Part shown: positions 1 through 6,105 of the stretch, piece after piece | Layout of the letters: each line of letters starts with the position of its first letter | Position numbering within the stretch: the first letter of the stretch is position 1 | Assembly (NCBI GenBank): GCA_030699345.1 | Contig: JAUYMX010000491.1 | Coordinates: 1-9,628, forward strand | Length of the DNA: 9,628 bases | Direction of reading: 5' to 3' | From: Methylococcaceae bacterium | Lineage (GTDB): Bacteria; Pseudomonadota; Gammaproteobacteria; Methylococcales; Methylomonadaceae | The notes under the pieces: generated by a model | What the model saw: only the letters and a program-made list of their open reading frames with translations | What the model was told of the DNA's origin: nothing | Database searches by the model: none | Translations under genes and position numbers: made by a program

Positions 1-1
1 T

Positions 2-373
2 GCGATTGAATTTGAAACTGACATTACCGGTAACTTCATCGAACTAAAAGATTATGAGCAACTGCTTAACAAACACGCCAAAGTAATTGTATTGGTCGAT
101 GAAATAACAGAACAGCCAATTACGCAAACCATACAAGTAGAAATTGATGCCACAGGCCATATCCATCCAATGGAAGAGCTGTCTTTTAAACCTGTCGGCA
201 GAGCATTGCTAACACTGTTGGATGCCACTACAGAAACAATGCCTTTACAGATAAACGAAGGGCGCGGCAGTGTGGCTCGAGCATTAACGCTGCTTTCATC
301 ACCACGCTTTGCTCGCCGACCTGCTGCCAATACAACCGAGGTAATACAGCGAGCGCGTAACGGCCATGCGTGA
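2..373 (+). CDS. Antitoxin-like protein with duplicated N-terminal module (5'-partial, C-terminally frameshifted)
   Basis: The frame is open from base 2, so the true start lies left of the window; the TTG at 92 is internal. The visible 123 residues begin AIEFETDITGN, typical of the first strands of small antitoxins. A second similar module (TIQVEIDATGH...) starts 42 residues later and ends in a RALLTLLD strand. A GRGSVARAL...SSPRF segment follows, like the toxin-binding half of antitoxins that precede PIN toxins. Role, from position and pattern: DNA-binding antitoxin and autorepressor for the PIN gene beginning 18 bp after its stop. Oddity: the stop at 371-373 comes early. The next frame continues from about 366 as MRDEWDASK and stops at 393-395, overlapping the PIN start by ATGA, the expected antitoxin ending. 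One extra base around 345-365 would explain this. The family name is not certain. Confidence 0.6.
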   Translation, partial: AIEFETDITGNFIELKDYEQLLNKHAKVIVLVDEITEQPITQTIQVEIDATGHIHPMEELSFKPVGRALLTLLDATTETMPLQINEGRGSVARALTLLSSPRFARRPAANTTEVIQRARNGHA

Positions 374-391
374 TGAATGGGACGCCAGTAA

Positions 392-820
392 ATGATTCGA
401 TCGGTTTATCTCGATACCTGCTGCGTCATTTATTTGCTTGAAGATGTTCCTCCCTTTAGCGAACAGATACGCAAATACATGACCAACAATACCGATGCTG
501 TATTGTGCGTATCGCCGCTGGTTAGACTAGAGGCCTTAGTTAAATCGATTATCGATGGCAACACCGCGTTAATGACTGATTACGAATTTTTTTTGGCCGA
601 TCAACAATGGTTGACAATCGGAGATGCCGAATTTGACCGTGCGCTTACATTCCGCTCACACCATCAAGACATCCGCACCTATCTGGAACCAGTGTGTTTT
701 GCAGGCTTCAGAGTGGAATATGGTGAGCTGGTATGGGGCGACTATGAGCTTTGCTTCTCGGTCATTGACCTTTACCGAAATACCATTGAGCATGATCAAT
801 TAATGACCAAGGCAGCATGA
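392..820 (+). CDS. Chimeric ORF: PIN-domain toxin N-terminal half fused to DUF2442 C-terminus
   Basis: Residues 1-92 read as a VapC-like PIN ribonuclease: hydrophobic strand with the first catalytic Asp (VYLDTCCVIYLLE, D8), then the SPLVRLEALV helix with the acidic residue E47. A PIN protein should continue into a KTPDALH-type segment and a TND-type segment carrying the remaining metal-binding Asp residues; neither is present. Instead, from about residue 93 the protein reads DIRTYLEP, FRVEYGELVWGDYELCF and DLY, which matches the end of a DUF2442 protein. A deletion between a PIN gene and a downstream DUF2442 gene, rejoined in frame near 656-671, explains this. With only two of the acidic residues left, ribonuclease activity is unlikely. 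The ATG at 392 fits the PIN family start and the lost ATGA coupling with the antitoxin. A functional new fusion is possible but less likely. Confidence 0.7.
   Translation: MIRSVYLDTCCVIYLLEDVPPFSEQIRKYMTNNTDAVLCVSPLVRLEALVKSIIDGNTALMTDYEFFLADQQWLTIGDAEFDRALTFRSHHQDIRTYLEPVCFAGFRVEYGELVWGDYELCFSVIDLYRNTIEHDQLMTKAA
671..820 (+). pseudogene. DUF2442 C-terminal remnant (3' part of the chimeric ORF)
   Basis: Codons from the ATC at 671 encode IRTYLEP, then FAGFRVEYGELVWGDYELC, then VIDLYRN. The F..(F/V)RV..G.LVW....(D/E)LC...LY pattern is what I know from the C-terminal half of DUF2442 proteins, small proteins often found beside DUF4160 or toxin-antitoxin genes. The N-terminal half of the family (DY.L...F.DG....D) is absent upstream, where PIN sequence is found instead. 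The piece has no start codon or ribosome site of its own and is translated only as the tail of the PIN chimera. Confidence 0.6.
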
Positions 821-848
821 TGACTATGACCTTGCTAAATCACAATAA

Positions 849-1154
849 ATGAGACTAACCCCAGACCAACAATCCGCCATACGAACCACAGTTGCCGAAA
901 CTTTTGGTGATGAGGCAAGTATTTGGCTATTCGGTTCACGGGTAGATGATAATAAACGTGGTGGAGATATTGATTTGCTAATTGAAACAAAGCAATCCGA
1001 TGTCACCGCAATTGTCCGTGCAGAATTGGCTTTTTTAACAAAATTACAAATGAAATTGGGGGAGCAGAAAATAGATGTATTGGTAGATTACCCTACACGG
1101 CACTTTAGCCCACCCATTTTTACTATTGCCAAGAAAACAGGAATCCGCTTATGA
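849..1154 (+). CDS. mntA: MNT-domain minimal nucleotidyltransferase (MntA-like antitoxin)
   Basis: A small nucleotidyltransferase of 101 residues. The active-site signature is visible: FGSRVDDNKRGGDIDLLIE, with G29-S30 and the metal-binding D40 and D42, and a third acidic residue in KIDVLVD (D76). In the HepT-MntA family the MNT protein transfers AMP to a tyrosine of HepT and thereby silences it, so this is the predicted antitoxin. It lies directly before the HepT-like gene and overlaps it by ATGA (1151-1154), so the two are translationally coupled. An in-frame TAA at 846-848 touches the ATG, which fixes 849 as the earliest start. No strong ribosome site precedes it; an 11-codon ORF (817-852) ends in its start codon and could couple translation. 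The symbol is by family analogy. Confidence 0.85.
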   Translation: MRLTPDQQSAIRTTVAETFGDEASIWLFGSRVDDNKRGGDIDLLIETKQSDVTAIVRAELAFLTKLQMKLGEQKIDVLVDYPTRHFSPPIFTIAKKTGIRL

Positions 1155-1669
1155 GTAATGATATTCCGTTGTTGCAACTACAGGATGCTTGGCGCCAATG
1201 TGAACGGCATATTTATCATCTGTTCCATGCCATGTTGTCCATCCGCACATTCTGTCCGCTGACCGACAAGAAGTATACGAACCTTACCGATGAACAGGTA
1301 CAGGATGTAGATCAGTTTATTCTGCGCTACACCAAATTACAGGATACGATGGGCAGTCGATTGTTTCCTGCAATCCTGGGTTATCTGAACGAGCAATTTG
1401 AAGATCGCCCGATGCTTGACAAGCTCAATAGACTGGAAAAACTGGGTTTTATTGACAGTGTCGAACAGTGGCAAACGGTTCGCAATATTCGTAACAAATT
1501 TGCCCATGATTATCCAGACGATCCTAACAAAAATGCAGCGCATTTGAATTTTGCTTTAGAATCAGTAAGCGTTTTACATACCATGTTAACCACTATCCGC
1601 ACCCAATTAAACACTGCGTATCCTTTGCTTGAACTGGGCAAATCACTGCCAGCGTGTCCACATGATTAG
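1151..1669 (+). CDS. hepT: HepT-like toxin / nucleotidyltransferase substrate-binding protein
   Basis: A mostly helical protein of 172 residues carrying the HepT signature R-x4-H-x-Y at R114, H119 and Y121 (RNKFAHDY). In characterised HepT proteins (HEPN superfamily) this motif forms the RNase site, and the Tyr is AMPylated by the MNT partner. The N-terminal part has the usual long helices, and QDTMGSRLFPAIL (64-76) is a conserved stretch of the longer HepT proteins. It is slightly longer than typical HepT (about 130-150 residues). The start overlaps the stop of the nucleotidyltransferase by 4 bp, the usual toxin-antitoxin arrangement, here with the antitoxin gene first. All key residues are present, so the pair looks functional, unlike the decayed PIN pair before it. 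An older reading of such proteins is a substrate-binding subunit of the nucleotidyltransferase. Confidence 0.85.
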   Translation: MSNDIPLLQLQDAWRQCERHIYHLFHAMLSIRTFCPLTDKKYTNLTDEQVQDVDQFILRYTKLQDTMGSRLFPAILGYLNEQFEDRPMLDKLNRLEKLGFIDSVEQWQTVRNIRNKFAHDYPDDPNKNAAHLNFALESVSVLHTMLTTIRTQLNTAYPLLELGKSLPACPHD

Positions 1670-1821
1670 CTGCGGTAATGTTAAGTGCTTTAAATCGAGG
1701 CCCCTTTGATTTCGTGTATTGCATACCCAACCCGTATGCATTGCGTATAAAGAAACCACTGCCAAAGAATATGGCTTCCTTATTTCAGTCCATCCTACGG
1801 CACCCCCGCAAGTAAATTTAC
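1670..1821. other. Intergenic gap between the toxin-antitoxin block and the glycan block
   Basis: These 152 bases hold no convincing gene. The only structured element is a 7-bp inverted repeat at 1720-1740. A TATAAA at 1746-1751 has no -35 box at proper spacing. No GC-rich stem with a T run follows hepT, so a classical terminator is not visible. As the only sizeable non-coding stretch before the glycan operon, it is the most likely place for its promoter. Confidence 0.5.
1720..1740. repeat. Perfect 7-bp inverted repeat with 7-nt spacer (possible operator)
   Basis: TGCATAC (1720-1726) and GTATGCA (1734-1740) are exact reverse complements around the spacer CCAACCC. No T run follows, so a terminator is unlikely. 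The arms are spaced 14 bp from start to start, compatible with a dimeric regulator site. It lies upstream of the flippase and glycosyltransferase genes and could serve in their control. The function is unproven. Confidence 0.4.
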
Positions 1822-2145
1822 ATGAAACAAACATTGCAATTAGGCGCTCTTTCGGCCGCCAACATTGGCATCGCTTTCCTTTTCCAGTGGTATGTCATTA
1901 CACAATTGGGCCCCGGATTAGAATCAGACGCGCTGTTTGCAGGCATGACAATTCCCCAACTTGTTTTAGCGGTTATTAGCGGCTCACTTATGCATGTATT
2001 GGTACCTATTCTTGCGGGAGAAAGCAAAGACCGTCTTAGGCAAGTTGCATGGAGCTTGCTTGTTCTTATTGGTGGGCTGTTCGGATTTCTGGCTGTCGTT
2101 CTTTATGCGACTGCGCATGATCCGTTTGACTTCATTACCCTATAG
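1822..2145 (+). pseudogene. Truncated MurJ/MviN-like flippase fragment (N-terminal quarter)
   Basis: Its 107 residues cover the first three or so membrane segments of a MurJ-superfamily lipid-linked glycan flippase. LGALSAANIGIAFLFQWYVI, then LGPGLESDALFAG, then VISGSLMHVLVPILAGE match the TM1 - (G.G...DA) - TM2 layout of the family. The following gene has the same layout (YGVGAEVDAYL, then VLVPLAA). A full protein has about 430-520 residues; here the frame ends at a TAG after HDPFDFITL, where the family normally goes on into further helices. No further homologous sequence fits in the 39 bp before the next gene, so about three quarters of the gene has been deleted. A short expressed membrane peptide cannot be excluded, but transport is not expected. 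Confidence 0.65.
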
Positions 2146-2184
2146 AAATCCCCCCAACACAACAACTACCCTAGGCCATACTCT

Positions 2185-3522
2185 TTGAAAAAAATACTTG
2201 CACGACTACGCACGGCGCATCCCGATCACCATACCATTGCCAAGAGCATGGGGTGGATTATGATTTTTGTGTTTGTAGGAAAAATTGCTGGTGCGGCCAA
2301 GGAAATGGCCGTGTCTTATCGCTACGGCGTCGGCGCTGAAGTCGATGCCTACCTTTATGTTTATAACCTTGTCGCTTGGCCTGTTGGTGTATGGTTTAGT
2401 GTTTTGACCGCAGTATTGGTGCCGCTGGCCGCGCGTATTCAGCATAACGCACCAGCTGAAATGCCCCTATTCCGAGCCGAGCTATTAGGTTTTACACTGC
2501 TGCTTGGCTTACTGTTAACACTTGTGGGGTTGCCTGCTTTACAGTATCTGCTGAATTCGTCTCTTACCGGCCTGAGCGCAGAAACCACCAAAATGGCGCT
2601 GGATATTTTACCGGCATTGATGCTGCTATTGCCTATCGGCATGGTTATTAGCCTGTTTTCCGCCTGGCTATTGGCAGCAGGACGGCATGTTAATACCTTA
2701 CTGGAAGGTGTCCCGGCATTAGCAATTGCAGCAGCAGTGCTGCTTTTATCCACAGGGGGCGTGGAAATATTGGCTTATGCAACGCTGGCGGGTTTTTGCT
2801 TCCATCTGTTTGGATTAGCTGTGCCGCTATTAACAACAGCAAACGTCGAACTACCCCGATTCCGCCGCCAATCTTTACAATGGCCATTATTTTGGCAAGG
2901 GTTTGGGGTAATGCTGGTGGGGCAAGCCCTAATGAGTTTTATTGGTATAATCGACCAGTTCTTCGCCGCTCACTTGGGCACAGGCGCAATTGCCACCATA
3001 AGCTATGCCAACCGTATTCTTGCCTTGATACTAGGGTTGGGCGCCACTGCAATAAGCCGCGCAACGCTACCAGTTTTTTCTAAAGCGCAAGCCCAAGGCA
3101 GCGAACATATTCAGCAAGTCGCCAAACATTGGGTGCGCTTGTTGTTTAGTTTGGGAGTGATTGCCTTGGTTTTCGGCTGGTGGCTGGCGCCATGGATGGT
3201 AAAATTGTTGTTTGAGCGAGGGGCATTTTCCGTAAAGGATACTTTGGTTGTCACCGAGGTTTTTCGTTATGGCTTATTGCAATTGCCGTTTTATTTCACG
3301 GGAATTTTGTTTGTCTCTTTGCTCACCAGTCAGGCACGTTATGGAGCGCTGACAATAATCGGCGCACTAAATTTAATCATTAAAATTAGTGCCAATCTTA
3401 CTTTGATAAAATGGATGGGGATAAACGGTGTAATGCTGGCAACGGCCTTGATGTTGATGGTGTCAACAATGCTTTCAGGATTAGCGCTCTATTTTGGATT
3501 TAAACAACGACAAGAGAAATGA
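2185..3522 (+). CDS. MurJ/MviN-like lipid-linked glycan flippase (MOP superfamily)
   Basis: An integral membrane protein of 445 residues with about a dozen hydrophobic segments. The N-terminal region (VGKIAGAAKEMAVSYRYG, then EVDAYLYVYNL, then VLVPLAARI) follows the MurJ pattern of a charged first helix followed by a G.G...DA loop. The later stretch QALMSFIGIIDQFFAAHLGTG and LERGAF-like FERGAFS also fit. The family moves undecaprenyl-linked sugars across the inner membrane. In this operon of glycosyltransferases and methyltransferases it probably acts as a dedicated glycan flippase in the role Wzx plays elsewhere, rather than as the housekeeping lipid II flippase (inference). It is shorter than E. 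coli MurJ (511 aa). The start is a TTG with a weak TAGG about 9 bp upstream; the first in-frame ATG (2248) would cut into TM1. The stop overlaps the next start (ATGA, 3519-3522). Confidence 0.8.
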   Translation: MKKILARLRTAHPDHHTIAKSMGWIMIFVFVGKIAGAAKEMAVSYRYGVGAEVDAYLYVYNLVAWPVGVWFSVLTAVLVPLAARIQHNAPAEMPLFRAELLGFTLLLGLLLTLVGLPALQYLLNSSLTGLSAETTKMALDILPALMLLLPIGMVISLFSAWLLAAGRHVNTLLEGVPALAIAAAVLLLSTGGVEILAYATLAGFCFHLFGLAVPLLTTANVELPRFRRQSLQWPLFWQGFGVMLVGQALMSFIGIIDQFFAAHLGTGAIATISYANRILALILGLGATAISRATLPVFSKAQAQGSEHIQQVAKHWVRLLFSLGVIALVFGWWLAPWMVKLLFERGAFSVKDTLVVTEVFRYGLLQLPFYFTGILFVSLLTSQARYGALTIIGALNLIIKISANLTLIKWMGINGVMLATALMLMVSTMLSGLALYFGFKQRQEK

Positions 3523-4280
3523 AATTAATAAATTTATTTAAATATATCCCCGTTTTTTTAAGATTAAAACATGACCAAGATTTGGCATTTAATCTGGTCA
3601 CAAAACTTGCAGGTCGAGTTTTGCCGGAATACAGATTTACCTGGCCTAATCTCACATGGTGGAAAAACGCAGAATTCAATGAATATTTAAAACTGTTTGA
3701 TGAAGATAAAGGCTTCAATACACATCGCCGTTGGGCACTTAATCAGTTGATTAGGTTAACGGCGGATATACAAGGTGATACTGCAGAATGTGGCGTTTAT
3801 AAGGGATGTAGTAGTTACGCAATATTGCAGAGTAATAAGCATTCTAAAATTAAACGCTGGCATCATGTTTTTGATTCTTTTGAAGGTCTTAGTTTGCCGT
3901 CAGACAAGGACAATGATTATTGGACACCTGGCGACCTATCGATCTCTGAAAAAATAGTAGAGAAAAATCTGGCAGAATTCGACGGAGTGACTTTATACAA
4001 AGGATGGATACCATCCAGATTTAATGAAGTAAGCGACCGGCAATTCTCATTCGTTCACGTTGATGTTGACTTGTATCAACCAACCTTTGACAGTCTCGCT
4101 TTTTTTTATGACCGCCTTGCCAAGGGCGCTATATTTCTGTGCGACGACTATGGCTTTGACTCATGCGTAGGTGCAACAACGGCGATTGATGACTTTCTGA
4201 AATCAAAACCGGAAAAAATGATTGCGCTCCCGGATGGCGGTGGATTTTTTATTAAAAATTGTACGACAGCGGAAAAGTAG
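3519..4280 (+). CDS. TylF/MycF-type sugar O-methyltransferase
   Basis: A SAM-dependent methyltransferase of 253 residues in the macrocin O-methyltransferase (TylF) family. Landmarks: AECGVYKGCSS (89-99) as the SAM-binding motif; HVFDSFEGLS (116-125), a hallmark of the family; FVHVDVDLYQPTFDSL (178-193) and FLCDDYG (206-212), supplying the acidic residues that bind the divalent metal and position the sugar hydroxyl. Family members methylate sugar hydroxyls in antibiotics and surface glycans; beside glycosyltransferases, a sugar in the glycan made here is the likely acceptor. The length matches the family (about 250). The start overlaps the flippase stop by ATGA. The first ~60 bases are clearly AT-rich compared with the flippase gene, which may reflect a separate origin. 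The exact hydroxyl and sugar cannot be read from sequence. Confidence 0.85.
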   Translation: MKLINLFKYIPVFLRLKHDQDLAFNLVTKLAGRVLPEYRFTWPNLTWWKNAEFNEYLKLFDEDKGFNTHRRWALNQLIRLTADIQGDTAECGVYKGCSSYAILQSNKHSKIKRWHHVFDSFEGLSLPSDKDNDYWTPGDLSISEKIVEKNLAEFDGVTLYKGWIPSRFNEVSDRQFSFVHVDVDLYQPTFDSLAFFYDRLAKGAIFLCDDYGFDSCVGATTAIDDFLKSKPEKMIALPDGGGFFIKNCTTAEK

Positions 4281-4282
4281 AA

Positions 4283-4969
4283 ATGGATCAAACCAAAATA
4301 TGGGATTATTTTCAGAATCAGGACGAAACCAGCGATGCTTTTGCAGGCGCACGTTCGCGTTATGAGTTTCTGGCACAACAGGTAAAAAAAGGGCAGCGTG
4401 TTCTAAACATTGGCGTAGGTCGGGGCGGATTAGAAGCAATCTTACTTACCAATGGTGCAGTTGTAAGCTGTTTGGATCCCAGTGAAAAATCCATTGAAAA
4501 CCTTCGTCATCAATTCGCGTTGGGGGATCGTGCGCAGGTTGGCTTTTCACAGGCAATGCCTTTTCCGGACAGCGAATTTGATGTCGTCATCATGTCAGAA
4601 GTACTCGAGCACTTGAGTGATGAGGTGCTGCATTCGACTCTGAGCGAAGTTTCCAGAGTTCTCAGAGATGGCGGTAAATTTATCGGCACGGTTCCAGCAG
4701 ATGAAAATCTCGTGGAAAACTTAGTGATGTGTCCCCATTGTGGAAAGCCTTTTCATCGCTGGGGTCACATTCAGAGCTTTGATGCGAAACGACTTACTGA
4801 TTTACTGCAAACACCTTTTAAAAACATAACAGTGTCCCGCCATTTCTTCGGCGATACTGATTCCCTTAACTGGAAGGGACGTATTGCTTCTATCATCAAG
4901 ATAATAATGGTTCGCTCGGGCGTAAAAGGCAGTGGAGAAACTTATTTTTTTTCTGCCTCCAAAAGATGA
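4283..4969 (+). CDS. Class I SAM-dependent methyltransferase with CxxC/H cluster
   Basis: A Methyltransf_11-like protein of 228 residues. Motif I is VLNIGVGRGG (40-49), the acidic ribose-binding residue is in CLDPSE (D65), and the post-II region is FDVVIMSEVLEHL (99-111). A short insert CPHCGKPFHRWGH (150-162) places C150, C153, H158 and H162 as a possible zinc site; similar inserts occur in methyltransferases of polysaccharide loci. It probably methylates a sugar or a sugar-phosphate end group of the glycan; the substrate is unknown. I chose the ATG at 4283, 2 bp after the previous stop, over the TTG at 4259, because the latter would lie within the preceding gene and add eight unlikely residues. 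44 bp separate it from the next gene. Confidence 0.8.
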   Translation: MDQTKIWDYFQNQDETSDAFAGARSRYEFLAQQVKKGQRVLNIGVGRGGLEAILLTNGAVVSCLDPSEKSIENLRHQFALGDRAQVGFSQAMPFPDSEFDVVIMSEVLEHLSDEVLHSTLSEVSRVLRDGGKFIGTVPADENLVENLVMCPHCGKPFHRWGHIQSFDAKRLTDLLQTPFKNITVSRHFFGDTDSLNWKGRIASIIKIIMVRSGVKGSGETYFFSASKR

Positions 4970-5013
4970 AACTACCCTTAGCAAGTGCCAATGTGTGAAT
5001 TGATTATTTGCCA

Positions 5014-6105
5014 ATGAAGTTAGTTTTAGTCATCTCATCCTTGTCATCCGGAGGTGCCGAGCGCGTCATGACCGATATGGCTAATTATTGGGTTAGTTCG
5101 GGAAGGGACATTACACTGGTAACCTTGAGCGGCAATGAAATTGATGACTTTTACCCACTAATGCCGTCAGTTCATCGAATAAAACTTGGAGTGCAACAGC
5201 CTACTTCCGGCGTATGGGAAAAACTCATGGCTAATATCAAGCGAGTTATGACCTTACGGCAAGTGTTTCGGATGGAGGCACCTGAAGCCATTATCAGTTT
5301 TCTTGATGTGACTAATATTTTGACGCTAATGGCGACTCGAGGGATGAATGTGCCAGTAATTGTCTCGGAACGAACAGACCCTTCCGCTAATCCTGTTCTA
5401 GGCAAATTTTGGCAGATATTACGTCGTCACTTGTATCGGTTTGCTGATCGAGTAGTGGCGCAAACTCAAGCAGCTGCGAATTGGATTGAAGTCGCATGCA
5501 AGATAAAAACAACCGTAATTCCCAATTCATTAAGGGTATTACCCGAGATTGATGTTATGCGGCAGCCAATATTACTATCCATTGGCAGACTGGATTCATA
5601 TAAGGGGTTCGATCTCGTTCTAAAGGCGTTTGCCAGAGTACGATCAGAATTTCCCGATTGGAAATTGGTCATTCTTGGAGAGGGCCCCGAGCGGTCGATG
5701 CTGGAAAACTTACGTGACCAGTTGGATTTGCAAGATGTGGTACAAATGCCTGGAACAGTCAGTGATCCTGAGGGTTGGATGGCGCGGGCGGGTGTAGTTG
5801 TACAAGCTTCACGTTTTGAGGGCTTTCCCAATGCGTTACTGGAGGCAATGGGTATGGGTGCAGCCGTAATTAGTTGTAATTGCCGTTCGGGACCGGCAGA
5901 AATTATTAGCGAGGGAGTCAATGGCCGCTTGGTTCCGGTGGATGATATAGAAACCTTAGCCCAGGTGATGACTGAATTGATGGCTGACCAGGATTTACGT
6001 GAAAGGTTAGGGCAGGCAGCTAGATTGGTCCGACACAAATATGCTCAGCAAGCCGTTATGAACCAGTGGAATACTTTACTTAAGGAAAAAATAAGAAATG
6101 AGTGA
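5014..6105 (+). CDS. GT4 family glycosyltransferase (AmsD / GalNAc-transferase-like)
   Basis: A retaining GT-B glycosyltransferase of 363 residues. N-terminal acceptor domain: LVISSLSSGGAERV (4-18), ISFLDVTNILT (94-104) and SERTDP (118-123). C-terminal donor domain: SIGRLDSYKGFDLVLKAFA (189-207), ILGEGPERSMLE, then E-x7-E at E269 and E277 (FEGFPNALLEAMG) and GPAEII (293-298). SER.DP together with GPAEII resembles the AmsD/PglH-like branch of GT4, which often transfers Gal or GalNAc to a lipid-linked chain; this is a pattern match, not a proven specificity. It would act at the cytoplasmic membrane face. I chose the ATG at 5014, which puts the first beta strand at the N-terminus; a TTG lies two codons earlier at 5008. 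No clear ribosome site is seen. The end overlaps the next gene by 8 bp. Confidence 0.88.
   Translation: MKLVLVISSLSSGGAERVMTDMANYWVSSGRDITLVTLSGNEIDDFYPLMPSVHRIKLGVQQPTSGVWEKLMANIKRVMTLRQVFRMEAPEAIISFLDVTNILTLMATRGMNVPVIVSERTDPSANPVLGKFWQILRRHLYRFADRVVAQTQAAANWIEVACKIKTTVIPNSLRVLPEIDVMRQPILLSIGRLDSYKGFDLVLKAFARVRSEFPDWKLVILGEGPERSMLENLRDQLDLQDVVQMPGTVSDPEGWMARAGVVVQASRFEGFPNALLEAMGMGAAVISCNCRSGPAEIISEGVNGRLVPVDDIETLAQVMTELMADQDLRERLGQAARLVRHKYAQQAVMNQWNTLLKEKIRNE
6082..6086 (+). promoter_or_regulatory. Ribosome binding site for the second SAM methyltransferase
   Basis: AAGGA lies inside the end of the GT4 gene, 11 bp before the ATG at 6098. It supports that start and the 8-bp overlap between the genes. 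Confidence 0.45.

Noticed and set aside
587..594. T8 runs (also at 4100-4107 and 4945-4952) as slippage switches
   Set aside because: The runs encode conserved Phe-rich positions or lie at the very end of a gene, T runs are common at this base composition, and nothing singles them out.
1746..1751. TATAAA as a -10 box for the glycan operon
   Set aside because: The nearest -35-like element (TTGCAT, 1719-1724) is 21 bp away, too far, and no other -35 fits.
1719..1979. Plus-strand open frame across the intergenic gap
   Set aside because: It overlaps the flippase fragment in another frame, shows no hydrophobic or motif pattern, and its start lies inside the inverted repeat.
5466..6038. Long open frame (190 codons) on the minus strand inside the first GT4 gene
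   Set aside because: It lies wholly within a strongly supported GT4 coding region, has no recognisable motif and reads like an antisense shadow.
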